Source: Nocardioides aromaticivorans
GTDB taxonomy: Bacteria; Actinomycetota; Actinomycetes; Propionibacteriales; Nocardioidaceae
Assembly: GCF_013408525.1 (NCBI RefSeq)
Contig: NZ_JACBZM010000001.1
Span: 4,909,001-4,973,000, forward strand
Reading direction: 5' to 3'
DNA length: 64,000 nucleotides
Under the pieces are notes generated by a model. The model did not search any database and was not told the DNA's origin. It saw nothing but the letters and a program-made list of their open reading frames with translations. How positions within the stretch are numbered: the stretch's first letter is position 1; every line of letters begins with the position of its first letter. Shown here in pieces: positions 18,824-26,667 of this stretch. The translations under genes and the position numbers were made by a program.

Positions 18824-18966
18824 GGGTCAACCCTCCCGATCGGTCACGTCGGCCGGAGCCTAGCCAGTGTCGTCCGGATCACGCCTCGCGAAGGCAAAAT
18901 GTCCGGCGTTCCGGCACGGCGCGGGACCGGCGCCCCTAGCCTCACCGGCCATGGGGACAGCACGCC

Positions 18967-19497
18967 GTGCGCTGTTCGCCTCGCTCCTCGACCCTGCGCG
19001 AGGCCGCCGCGGCGCGCTTCAACGGCGCCCTGAGCGACCTCGCGGACGCCGGCTGGGAGCCGGTGTGGCGTGGCGTCGTGTGGCACCAGGGCGAGCAGGA
19101 CGCCCAGCAGTACCCGGACGTCGGCGGGCTGCGGGCGGCGTACACGGACGCGCTGCGCGCCCTCGGCGCGTGGCTCGCCGGGGCGGTGCTGCCCGGCGAG
19201 GTCTTCGTGCTGCGCCTCGGCGACCGCAGCGGCTACCGGGACGGGTACGCCGCCGTGCGGGCTGCCCAGGACGCGGTCTGCCTCGGCGAGGGCTTCACGA
19301 TGACCTACACCCAGTGCGACCTCTTCCCCGCGCGCGGCTGGATGCGCGACCCGCTGCACTACGCGCAGGCAGGGCTCAACCACATGGGCACCCACGCGGC
19401 CCGCGCCGTGGCGACGCACCTCGGCCTCCTCGCCGAGGGTGCGCCGCCGGCTCCCACCGGGCCGACCATCGCCCAGCGGCTGCGCCAGGCGCTCTAG
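18967..19497 (+). pseudogene. N-terminally truncated SASA/sialate O-acetylesterase-like SGNH hydrolase
   Basis: The 176 codons encode the C-terminal two-thirds of a SASA-type carbohydrate esterase: GVVWHQGEQDAQQYPD (block III) and DPLHYAQAGLNHMG, which holds the catalytic Asp/His. The N-terminal part with the nucleophile serine (GQSN block) is missing, and the upstream 140 bases do not encode it in any frame. It is probably a decayed or truncated gene, though a short expressed form starting at 18967 cannot be ruled out. It overlaps the end of the convergent gene by 4 bases. Confidence 0.6.
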
Positions 19498-20228
19498 AGG
19501 GCGTCGGCGTACACGCGGCCGATGTAGCCGATCGGCGCGCCGCACGCCTCACCGATCGTCGGCACCAGCTGGGCGTTGCAGGCGCGGTAGCCGAGCTCGT
19601 GGCCGACCGCGAGGCCGTTGACCTGGAGGTTGAAGTCCTCGCCGTCGACCGGGTAGATCCGGAAGGTGCCGTTGGACGCCGTCAGCACCGTGCCGACCCG
19701 GACGTTGTCGACGGCGCGGCGCAGGTTGACCCGGGCGCCGGCGACCGGCGCGAGGGTGGCCGCGTCGACGACCTGGCCACGCACGAAGGACGGCAACGCC
19801 CACACCCGGCCGAGTGCCGTGCCGTCCGCATAGCGACGGGCGAAGGAGAAGTTCGCCTCCACGTACCGGGGGCTGCTGTTGCCGCCCACGATGCCGCCCT
19901 GGACCCAGTTGTTGCCGACCACCCGGACGTAGGAGCCGCCGGCCGGCAGGGGCCCGGTGCGCACGACCGAGAACCGGCCCTCGCTGTCGGTGGTCGTCGA
20001 GCCGATGATCGTGCCGCCCGGACCGGAGCGGAGCTCGATCCGTACGCCGGCCGCGGGGCGCACGTCGTCGAAGTCGTAGACGAGGCGCCCCGTGATGGGC
20101 GCGGGAGCGGCCTGGGCCGCCCGTGCTGATGAGCCGGCTGGAGCACCGGCGCTGGATGCCGTCGGCACCGCGGTGAGGGCCGCCAGGGCGGCGGCGAGGC
20201 CGAGGAGGACCACGAGAAGTCGCTTCAT
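19494..20228 (-). CDS. Secreted carboxypeptidase-regulatory-like (CNA-B-type) repeat protein
   Basis: The 244-residue protein has a Sec signal (KRLLVVLLGLAAALAALTAV, Ala-rich cleavage region) and two beta-sandwich units: ITGRLVYDFDDVRPAAGVRI...DSEGRFSV and VRGQVVDAATLAPVAGARVNL...SNGTFRIYPV. These match carboxypeptidase regulatory-like folds used as surface stalks or binding modules. No LPxTG or catalytic motif is visible. The start at 20226-20228 follows the signal peptide. Confidence 0.7.
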   Translation of the reverse strand: MKRLLVVLLGLAAALAALTAVPTASSAGAPAGSSARAAQAAPAPITGRLVYDFDDVRPAAGVRIELRSGPGGTIIGSTTTDSEGRFSVVRTGPLPAGGSYVRVVGNNWVQGGIVGGNSSPRYVEANFSFARRYADGTALGRVWALPSFVRGQVVDAATLAPVAGARVNLRRAVDNVRVGTVLTASNGTFRIYPVDGEDFNLQVNGLAVGHELGYRACNAQLVPTIGEACGAPIGYIGRVYADAL

Positions 20229-20275
20229 GGGTCCGTTGTAGGCCCGCCGGGCGTCGTAGCGCAGGAAAACGGCGA

Positions 20276-20299
20276 GAGCCGCGCTCTTCGGCGCGGCTC
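20276..20299 (-). terminator. Hairpin, probable original terminator of tRNA-Val(CAC)
   Basis: A perfect 9-bp stem (20276-20284 with 20291-20299) closes a 6-base loop. It lies about 40 bases beyond the tRNA 3' fragment in the minus-strand sense. Before the island inserted, it would have followed the intact tRNA-Val gene, so it probably was that gene's terminator. No clear U-tract follows. Confidence 0.45.
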
Positions 20300-20303
20300 C
20301 TGC

Positions 20304-20339
20304 GTGGTGCTGGGTGGTGGTACTGGGTGGTGGTGCTGG
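20304..20339. repeat. Short tandem repeat, 13-bp unit
   Basis: About 2.8 copies of a G/T-rich unit: a 10-base partial copy, GTGGTGGTACTGG, then GTGGTGGTGCTGG. The array abuts the left attachment repeat at 20340. It may reflect slippage at the junction or integrase arm sites; function is unknown. Confidence 0.6.
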
Positions 20340-20385
20340 GTGGGCGATACTGGGTTCGAACCAGTGACCTCTTCGGTGTGAACGA
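20340..20385 (-). repeat. Left attachment site (attL), 3' part of tRNA-Val
   Basis: These 46 bases are identical to 32039-32084. On the minus strand they encode the anticodon loop, variable region, T-arm and acceptor 3' strand of tRNA-Val(CAC), but the 5' half is absent, so this is a tRNA fragment. It marks the left end of the integrated element. Confidence 0.93.
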
Positions 20386-20737
20386 GGCCGACGGTTCCGA
20401 TAGACCACCCGCCACTGGTGCCAGCGCGATCCTATCGGGCCCAAAGTCGCAGGTCAGAACGCGAATCGAACGCGCAAGATCGCCGGGGGTCGTCTATCGG
20501 CCCGGTCCATGCCACCTTGTGGGCTGTGTAAAAGAGGTGCCAGGACTGCGCCTCTGCTCGGCGGGCGAGCAAGCAGAGGCCGCGCCTTTCATCCGCTGGC
20601 TGAGGCCCCGTGCCGGCCGGCGTGCCCGAGTCGTCGAGCTGTCCCGGAGGGGACCCTTCAGTGCGGCAACTCGAACACACTTGCGAAACTTGCAATGGGC
20701 GTCATAATATGACCACCTCCACCGAGAAGGGCCGATT
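20386..20737. other. Left end of the element, no gene recognised
   Basis: About 350 bases between attL and the first island gene. Short overlapping frames exist but none has a credible start, composition or homology signal. The only supportable element is a promoter-like sequence near the right end at 20681-20710. Confidence 0.6.
20681..20710 (+). promoter_or_regulatory. Promoter-like sequence ahead of the first island gene
   Basis: TTGCGA at 20681-20686 and TAATAT at 20705-20710 are 18 bases apart, close to a sigma-70-type promoter. They lie 28 bases upstream of the 20738 start, which also has an AGAAGG ribosome-binding site. Unusually AT-rich for this genome. Confidence 0.4.
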
Positions 20738-21406
20738 ATGACCACCGCGCAGCACCCCGACGAACTTCCGCAGGAGCTGGTTCTCGAGCTCCGCGATCAG
20801 CTCACTCCGCTCGCCTCACCCTTGTATGACGGCCTGGCGCACTCTCTCGCGTTCGCGAACAAGCACAACAGCCGGTTCTCCTTCAAGGAGCAGCCGCATC
20901 TCTGGTCGCTGACGGCGCGGGCTGAGATGCGCGAGTACTACAAGGGTCAGCCACTGCCAGACGGCTGGGTGGTCGCGGGCGACCCCCGCCTCATGGGCCA
21001 GCTGATTTTCAGCAACGACGACTTCGGCTTGGACCTCTCCTTCATCAAGGAGAACCGACGTGTCCACCGCGGGAGTTTGCCGCCCGCCGGTTCGGGGCGC
21101 ACCCGGCGCCAGCGCTGGGCCTCGCCCGCGCTGTTCGAACTGGACGGAACCTTCATTCGGGCAGACCGGATCGTCATGCACCACGCGTGGGACTACGGAA
21201 CCGACGATGAAGGCAACGTCGACCTGAACGCTTTCAAGACCCGCATCGTGCACACCACCGAGGCTGGTGTGTTTGGCCGCTCAGTAGGGTGCAACTTCTT
21301 CTTCAACATCCTCCCCACGGGCGGGCTGCACACCACCCAACGCTTCGACGGTGACGCCGCAGAGGAGGACTTCTTTCTCAAGAGGGACGTCAATGACCAG
21401 CAGTGA
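20738..21406 (+). CDS. Conserved-looking protein of unknown function
   Basis: The 222-residue soluble protein is not recognised. It starts with an AGAAGG site 9 bases upstream, and its codon use is clean coding. It has no signal, membrane helix or obvious catalytic motif. It overlaps the start of the XRE/ImmA-IrrE gene by 14 bases, so the two are co-expressed. Such partners of ImmA/IrrE proteins are often the regulated function or a target, but that is inference. Confidence 0.7.
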   Translation: MTTAQHPDELPQELVLELRDQLTPLASPLYDGLAHSLAFANKHNSRFSFKEQPHLWSLTARAEMREYYKGQPLPDGWVVAGDPRLMGQLIFSNDDFGLDLSFIKENRRVHRGSLPPAGSGRTRRQRWASPALFELDGTFIRADRIVMHHAWDYGTDDEGNVDLNAFKTRIVHTTEAGVFGRSVGCNFFFNILPTGGLHTTQRFDGDAAEEDFFLKRDVNDQQ

Positions 21407-22520
21407 CATCGAGCGCAGCGGCCGGCGCCTAGAGGCTCTCCGCGAGATGTTCAATCTCACCCAGACCGGACTAGCTGAGCGCGTCGGGGTCAACCAGTCG
21501 TTCCTCTCCCGCATCGAGAAGGGCGAACGCCCCCTGCCGGCCGAGTTGGTCACCAAGTTGACGATGGCCTACAAGGTGCCAGCCACCTTCTTCGAAGTAC
21601 CTCCGTCGGATCGCGAGAGTCTCGTTCAGACGTTCTGGAAGACCTCGAAGGCGACTGTTGCCGATGAGCGCAGAGTCAAGCGTCTGCACCGCGAAGCGAC
21701 CAGGATCTTCGAGGCAGTCTCTGAGTCATCGGGATACCGAGCGACCGACTTCGTCAGTCCGGCCGACCACGGCGGAAGTGTCGAACACGTCGCCACCGTG
21801 ACTCGCAATCGCCTAGGCCTCGCCCCTGGTGCGCCGATCATGAATGCAACCCGGACGCTCGAGCATCTCGGTGTTGGAGTCGTTGCGAACCTCGACGGGC
21901 TCGACCCCAGCAGCACAGACCACATGGGCATTTCGATGCCGCACTCGTCGACCGGGCGACCCCTCGTCGCACTCATATCAGAGCTAAGCGGCGCAGAGCA
22001 GCGCTTTGCGCTCATGCATGAGTTGGGCCACCTGATCTTTGATCAAGGTCTGAGTGCGCCCATCCGCACTCGACGTCATCCGGCTGAACTGCGTGCTCAT
22101 CACTTCGCTCGCGCGATGCTTCTCCCGATCGAGGCAGTGTCGAATCGGATCAGTGAGACTCTGAACCTGCAGGGATATCTTGGGATCAAAGCTGAGTTTG
22201 GCGTGCCAGTCGCGAGCATCATCAAGCGGGGTCGGGACTTGGGCTTGATCAGCACTGACCGCGAACGCAGCCTCTTCATCCAGTGGTCCTCACAGGGTTG
22301 GCGCAAGAACGAGCCCGTCGAGGTGGCCTCAGAGAAGCCCCTCCTTCTCGGCCAGGCGTTGAACGAGGTCTACGGCTCTGACCGAGTTCATGCGGGCCGA
22401 GAGTTGGGATTGCCTGCGACTCTGTTGCGACAGTGGGTTCAAGAACCTGAGCGGATGACATCGTCATCGGAAGGTGCGCGAGTCATCGACTTGGCCAGCC
22501 GCCGTAGAGACAATCTGTAG
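21393..22520 (+). CDS. XRE-family HTH protein with ImmA/IrrE metallopeptidase domain
   Basis: The 375-residue protein has an N-terminal XRE helix-turn-helix (FNLTQTGLAERVGVNQSFLSRIEKGER, quoted as positions 20-46 of the protein) and a C-terminal ImmA/IrrE zinc peptidase with H209-E210-L-G-H213 and a downstream E232 before FARAMLLP. This fused architecture occurs in mobile elements, where the peptidase can cleave a repressor and the HTH autoregulates. The ATG at 21393 is preferred over the frame start at 21351 because it restores the HTH N-terminus and has AGAGGGA upstream. Confidence 0.85.
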   Translation: MTSSDIERSGRRLEALREMFNLTQTGLAERVGVNQSFLSRIEKGERPLPAELVTKLTMAYKVPATFFEVPPSDRESLVQTFWKTSKATVADERRVKRLHREATRIFEAVSESSGYRATDFVSPADHGGSVEHVATVTRNRLGLAPGAPIMNATRTLEHLGVGVVANLDGLDPSSTDHMGISMPHSSTGRPLVALISELSGAEQRFALMHELGHLIFDQGLSAPIRTRRHPAELRAHHFARAMLLPIEAVSNRISETLNLQGYLGIKAEFGVPVASIIKRGRDLGLISTDRERSLFIQWSSQGWRKNEPVEVASEKPLLLGQALNEVYGSDRVHAGRELGLPATLLRQWVQEPERMTSSSEGARVIDLASRRRDNL

Positions 22521-22642
22521 AGCCCAACGCTGTGGCCCGGATCGGGCTGAACGGAATCCGATCCCTATGCGCGTCGCGATGTCCCGGCTCGATGGTCGAG
22601 CGTCGTCCGGGCTGGGGCATCCCCGCGCTAAACCGTCTTGGA

Positions 22643-25510
22643 CTAGCTGCTGGCCGCGATCATTTCTGCGTATCGGTCGAACAGAACGGTCTGCCGTGCC
22701 AGCTCATCCATCCGGGCGCGGCCGGCACCGAACGCCTTGTCGACCGCCTTGTCCAAGATGTTGTGCGCAGCAACAAGCTCCTTGGACATCGCAAGTGGTT
22801 GGTAGTGCTCGGCCAACGATCGTTCAGGACGCAGGCCTCGAGCGGCGTTGACACCAGCACCAGCATCGATGACGGCAGCTCGCACGTCGGCGCTAACAGC
22901 AGGCAGCGGGAGGGTGTTCCAGACGATCTCCTTCGAGAATCGCGGATCCGACTTGAGCCTCCCGCCGACTGTCTTCTGCCAGACAATGAACATTGACGAC
23001 GACAGCACCGCGAAGACGAAGCCATCCGGATCGACAGTCGTGAAGCACGAATCTCCCGCGATGACGTCAGGCTCAAAGCGCGCAACGGTTGCGTACGGAC
23101 GGCCTTCGGAGAAGTGTCGGGGGATACAGATGTAAGGCACAAGCGGTTGGGCCTGCTGGACAAACAGGTGCGGCAACTTTGCCCACTCGCGAGTGGTAGC
23201 GGCTTTCGAATTTGAGCGCATCGCTCGAACCCCTTCCAGCCGCTGCTTCAGGACCGGTGATCGGCGAACGTCGGCGGGATCCAGGTCGACCATCCAGAGA
23301 CACCAGCGCGGTTCGTTGTTGATCAGCTGTCGCGCTCCGATGAATCTGCGAACGTACTTCGCCGCGACTGGGTCAGCAATCACACCGGCGTATTCGTCCG
23401 GCTCGATGAGCAGGAAGCCGTCGTCACGAGGCATGGATCCGAAACTGACCGGCGCCAGTTCGGGCGAGAGCGGTTTGCTGCGACTCGCCGGGTAGACGGC
23501 CGGTGCGTCGGCCAAGTAGCCGTTGATTCCTTCGGTGACCTTGACCTCAGTCTGCGTCCGGCGATCCGAATAGTCGAACAGTCGCTGCTTTGCCCCCTGA
23601 TCCCTAGTGAACCCGACGATGACGCAGTGAACGTGAGCTCGTTCCTTGGATGCTGACTCGTTAGTCCAGTAGAACGTCCGGTGGCCGAACTTGATGCGCC
23701 ATCCCGCATCGCGGATGTCCGGGAACAAGTCGGGAACCTGCTCTCCCTGTGTGACGGAGTTCGAGGATACGAAGGCGAACTCACCGTCAACGTTCGTGAA
23801 GTAGTCGAGAGCTTTACGGTGCCAAGCAGTCACGTAGTCCAGGTGGGCAGTGGGCTTCTGCCAGGCCGCCTGCAACTCGGCCTTCTGCTCATCGCTCGTC
23901 TCCTTCCGGCCGAGAAAGGGCGGGTTTCCGAACACCCACACCGTTGGGCCATCGGGGAGGAGTTCAGCCCAGTCGTGCGTGAGCGCGTTGGCGTGGTGGA
24001 TGTTCGCGGCGATGTCGATCGGGAGTCTGTTCGGCGTAACGCCGAGCGTCTTCTCCATCTGTCGATTGGATTGATGATCAACAAGGAACATCGCGGTCTC
24101 GGCGATCTTCGCAGGCCACCACTTGATCTCCATCCCGGTAAACTGATCGAGAGTGACGTTCAGAAGATCTGACGGATCAAGGATCATCTGCGTGTCGCCT
24201 TGCTTCGTCCTCAGCTTGATCAAGAGATCTAGCTCCAGATTCCGCATCTCTCGGTAGGCGACGATGAGGAAGTTGCCGCACCCACAGGCCGGATCTACGT
24301 AGCGGAAGCGCTTGAACTCGTCGTGCAGGGCCTCCAGTTGAGGCTTGGTGTTGGCTGCGTCGAGTCGTTTGCGCAAGTCATCGAGGAACAGTGGGCGCAG
24401 CGTCTTCAGGATGTTCTCTTCTGACGTGTAGTGCTCGCCCCCCGCGTGCCTGGCCTCGCGCGAGTGGACCGTCTGAAACAGCGATCCGAACACGGCGGGG
24501 CTAATGCGGGACCAGTCGAACTCACAGGCGCGGACAAGAGCGTCGCGCATGTCCGTGTCGAACCACGGCATCTTCTTGATCACGTCGCGCCTGAACAGAG
24601 CGCCGTTTACGTAGGGGAACCGAGCAAAGGACTCGTCGATGCGTCTGTCGCGCTTGTTCTCAGGCGTGTCGAGAACCTCGAACAGCATGGTGAGCTGCCC
24701 CGCCATGTCGCTGCCATCGCTTTGCGTACGATCGAGAAGGAATCGGTGGAAGGTCGCCCGCGGCCAGAGGCCGGCGTCGTCGCCAAACATGAGGAAGAGT
24801 AGGCGCGTAAGAAGAATCGAGGCGTCGTACGTTTCCTCATCTTCGTTGGTCGGATCGTCTTCGTCCTCTGTGTCGGCATCCTTAGTCAGCGCAGTAAACA
24901 GGTCGCCCATCAGGCGCGCTGCCTTGACCGATGCGTCCGCCTGGTCCTCGCGAATGATGGCTTCGATGTCGTCTTCCGCGGTCAGGAAGAGGAACGACTC
25001 GACGTAGTCTGGTAGCTCATTCGTACGGATCGTAAGGGTGCGGGTCGGATCGTCTTTCCGTCGTGAAAGATCGGTCACCTGGATTGACTGGAAGTCGGAC
25101 GTCAGGACATACCGCGGAAGTGCACCCGAGATCGATCCACCTGCGATGTACGCGTTCGCTTGCTCCTCAGCGTTCGAGATCGACGCGCCCTTGGGTGTCA
25201 CCAGCTTGCCGGCTGACTTATGTTCGATGAGGAACAGCCCAGGCTTGAGGACGTCGATGTAGCCGTAGTTGCCGGTGTCGGCACGCTTGGCTTGTGCCTC
25301 GAAGATCACCCCCTTGCGGCGGACTGAGTCGACTCCGTAGCAGGCCATCAAGTCACGCCAGAAGTTCTGCGCGTCAGACTTCTCGCTGGTCGCGTCCTTG
25401 TAGTCCACAACGAACCGAGCCACCCGGTTACGCATCTCGTTGAGGGACAGCACTTTGCCTTCGTCGATCACGCTCGCATCCTGCCGGAAGACACAGACAT
25501 CTGAGGACAC
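22643..25510 (-). CDS. MmeI-like type IIL restriction-modification enzyme
   Basis: The single 955-residue chain has endonuclease, helical, methyltransferase and target-recognition parts. The N-terminal PD-(D/E)xK nuclease shows D86 and E96-H-K98 (FLIEHKSAG). The gamma-type N6-adenine methyltransferase has motif I DPACGCG (406-412) and motif IV NPPF (529-532). The C-terminal third, with IGARQLINNEPRWCLW and PHLFVQQAQPLV, is the TRD and C-domain. Length and order fit MmeI (about 919 residues) rather than BREX PglX. Both nuclease and methylase residues look intact. It is the main defence-type cargo of the element. Confidence 0.88.
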   Translation of the reverse strand: MSSDVCVFRQDASVIDEGKVLSLNEMRNRVARFVVDYKDATSEKSDAQNFWRDLMACYGVDSVRRKGVIFEAQAKRADTGNYGYIDVLKPGLFLIEHKSAGKLVTPKGASISNAEEQANAYIAGGSISGALPRYVLTSDFQSIQVTDLSRRKDDPTRTLTIRTNELPDYVESFLFLTAEDDIEAIIREDQADASVKAARLMGDLFTALTKDADTEDEDDPTNEDEETYDASILLTRLLFLMFGDDAGLWPRATFHRFLLDRTQSDGSDMAGQLTMLFEVLDTPENKRDRRIDESFARFPYVNGALFRRDVIKKMPWFDTDMRDALVRACEFDWSRISPAVFGSLFQTVHSREARHAGGEHYTSEENILKTLRPLFLDDLRKRLDAANTKPQLEALHDEFKRFRYVDPACGCGNFLIVAYREMRNLELDLLIKLRTKQGDTQMILDPSDLLNVTLDQFTGMEIKWWPAKIAETAMFLVDHQSNRQMEKTLGVTPNRLPIDIAANIHHANALTHDWAELLPDGPTVWVFGNPPFLGRKETSDEQKAELQAAWQKPTAHLDYVTAWHRKALDYFTNVDGEFAFVSSNSVTQGEQVPDLFPDIRDAGWRIKFGHRTFYWTNESASKERAHVHCVIVGFTRDQGAKQRLFDYSDRRTQTEVKVTEGINGYLADAPAVYPASRSKPLSPELAPVSFGSMPRDDGFLLIEPDEYAGVIADPVAAKYVRRFIGARQLINNEPRWCLWMVDLDPADVRRSPVLKQRLEGVRAMRSNSKAATTREWAKLPHLFVQQAQPLVPYICIPRHFSEGRPYATVARFEPDVIAGDSCFTTVDPDGFVFAVLSSSMFIVWQKTVGGRLKSDPRFSKEIVWNTLPLPAVSADVRAAVIDAGAGVNAARGLRPERSLAEHYQPLAMSKELVAAHNILDKAVDKAFGAGRARMDELARQTVLFDRYAEMIAASS

Positions 25511-25582
25511 TCTGCGGAAACACTCATGACGGTTCGGCCCTCAGGGTCGCCCTATTGCAACTTGACGCCCGAGGGGCAGCGC

Positions 25583-25906
25583 CTACTCGCCGAGTAGGCG
25601 CACCGCTTCGCTGGACGACACTTTGATCGTCTCCGTGACGATTCGGTCGCTGCCGCACCGGACGCAAACGAGCTTGCCTTTGTCTGGTCTGCGGTTGGCG
25701 GCCGCTTGCATTGCGTAGCCGCCCTTGTCGGCGCCCGACAGCCCCGGAGACGCGGCTGCACCCCAGGCTTGCATCCGCATGCCGATGGGGGCCTTGCCAA
25801 GCTTCGTGACCACGTAGGTCACCGTGCCCGGCAGCGCATGCTCCGTAGCGTGCCCTTGGGCCTTACAGCCCCGGCAGGTCGTGCGCGTCAGCTTGGTCCT
25901 GGCCAT
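25583..25906 (-). CDS. Small CxxC-containing protein, unknown
   Basis: The 107-residue protein starts MARTKLTRTTCRGCKAQGHA and has CVRCGSD near the C-terminus, so two CxxC pairs could form a zinc ribbon. The ATG at 25904-25906 is chosen because GGAGA lies 7 bases upstream; two ATGs further upstream are too close to that site. No family is recognised. It follows the lipoprotein gene by 14 bases, so the two are probably co-transcribed. Confidence 0.6.
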   Translation of the reverse strand: MARTKLTRTTCRGCKAQGHATEHALPGTVTYVVTKLGKAPIGMRMQAWGAAASPGLSGADKGGYAMQAAANRRPDKGKLVCVRCGSDRIVTETIKVSSSEAVRLLGE

Positions 25907-25920
25907 GATCATGTCTCCTA

Positions 25921-26346
25921 TCAATCGAGCACTGTGACAGCGAGGACGTTGCAGGAGTCGACGGCTTCGGCGTCACCCTGCATGTTGCCCATACGGATCT
26001 TTTGGCGTTGGCCGGCCTTGAGCTCGGCAGTGAACTCGGTTCCCGTTCCAAGGACGGTCGACTCGGACTCGAACTGCACCTCGACCGAGAACGCGGCGGC
26101 CAAGCCTGTCGTATTCGTGACCTCTACTTCGGCCACGGGCAGCCCGTTGTCGATCCGGCAGGCGACAACAGTCGTCTTCGGCGTCACGTCATTAGCACCC
26201 GTCGTCGTGGCAGTCGCAGCTGACGGGACGCCCGCGTCGGTCGATCCCTGAGTCTCGGCGCGCGGTGGGTCGTCCCGCTCTGACGCGCTACAGCCCCATG
26301 CGAGTACGAGGAGTGCCATGCAGGCCGCCATTCGCAGATGCTTCAC
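25921..26346 (-). CDS. Small lipoprotein
   Basis: The 141-residue protein has a lipobox (LLVLAWGC, cysteine near residue 19), a Thr/Ala-rich spacer and a single beta-sandwich-like domain (VVACRIDNGLPVAEVEVTNTTG ...) reminiscent of FxLYD-type domains. It is likely exported and lipid-anchored. Lipoproteins on small elements sometimes confer surface or exclusion phenotypes; that is speculation here. It is divergent from the XRE gene, with a palindrome between them. Confidence 0.65.
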   Translation of the reverse strand: MKHLRMAACMALLVLAWGCSASERDDPPRAETQGSTDAGVPSAATATTTGANDVTPKTTVVACRIDNGLPVAEVEVTNTTGLAAAFSVEVQFESESTVLGTGTEFTAELKAGQRQKIRMGNMQGDAEAVDSCNVLAVTVLD

Positions 26347-26362
26347 AGACCGAAGGTAGCGT

Positions 26363-26378
26363 CGATCAGATCTGATCG
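26363..26378. promoter_or_regulatory. 16-bp perfect palindrome, candidate XRE operator
   Basis: CGATCAGATCTGATCG is a perfect palindrome between the divergent lipoprotein (start 26346) and XRE (start 26437) genes. A second, weaker inverted repeat, AGATC-N6-GATCT, lies at 26384-26399. Paired operators between divergent genes beside a small repressor are typical of phage-like switches. Confidence 0.6.
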
Positions 26379-26436
26379 GAGGGAGATCGCATTAGATCTT
26401 CAGTGCATCCATGATGCCTAGCAGGCTTTTCGCAGA

Positions 26437-26667
26437 ATGGATTCCAGTGACAAGCATGCTGTCCTCAGACGTGTTGGGCTCAACATCAAGGCCGAACGTG
26501 CACGACGGGAACTCACGCAAGAGGCTCTCGCGCATCTCGTCGGTATCGGCGTAGCGCAGCTAGCACGGATGGAGCGTGGCGAGACCGACAGCGGGCTGTC
26601 CAGCTACGTGGGCGTTGCCCGAGCGCTGGAGGTCGATCCGGCGCTACTCCTGCAGGGACTTAGGTAG
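26437..26667 (+). CDS. Small XRE-family repressor
   Basis: The 76-residue protein is essentially one Cro/C1-type helix-turn-helix (KAERARRELTQEALAHLVG ... QLARMERGETDSGL). It probably controls the element's divergent promoters through the palindrome 60-75 bases upstream. Its last 24 bases overlap the 3' end of the convergent integrase gene. Confidence 0.85.
   Translation: MDSSDKHAVLRRVGLNIKAERARRELTQEALAHLVGIGVAQLARMERGETDSGLSSYVGVARALEVDPALLLQGLR

Noticed and set aside
16304..19033. 909-codon plus-strand frame opposite thrS
   Set aside because: Shadow of the thrS coding strand; no recognisable motif.
20738..22520. Classical type II toxin-antitoxin pair
   Set aside because: The XRE protein is fused to a large ImmA/IrrE metallopeptidase and the partner has no known toxin fold, so the label is not supported.
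22643..25510. BREX PglX assignment for the large methyltransferase
   Set aside because: No other BREX genes are present, and an N-terminal PD-(D/E)xK nuclease and overall length fit MmeI-type enzymes better.
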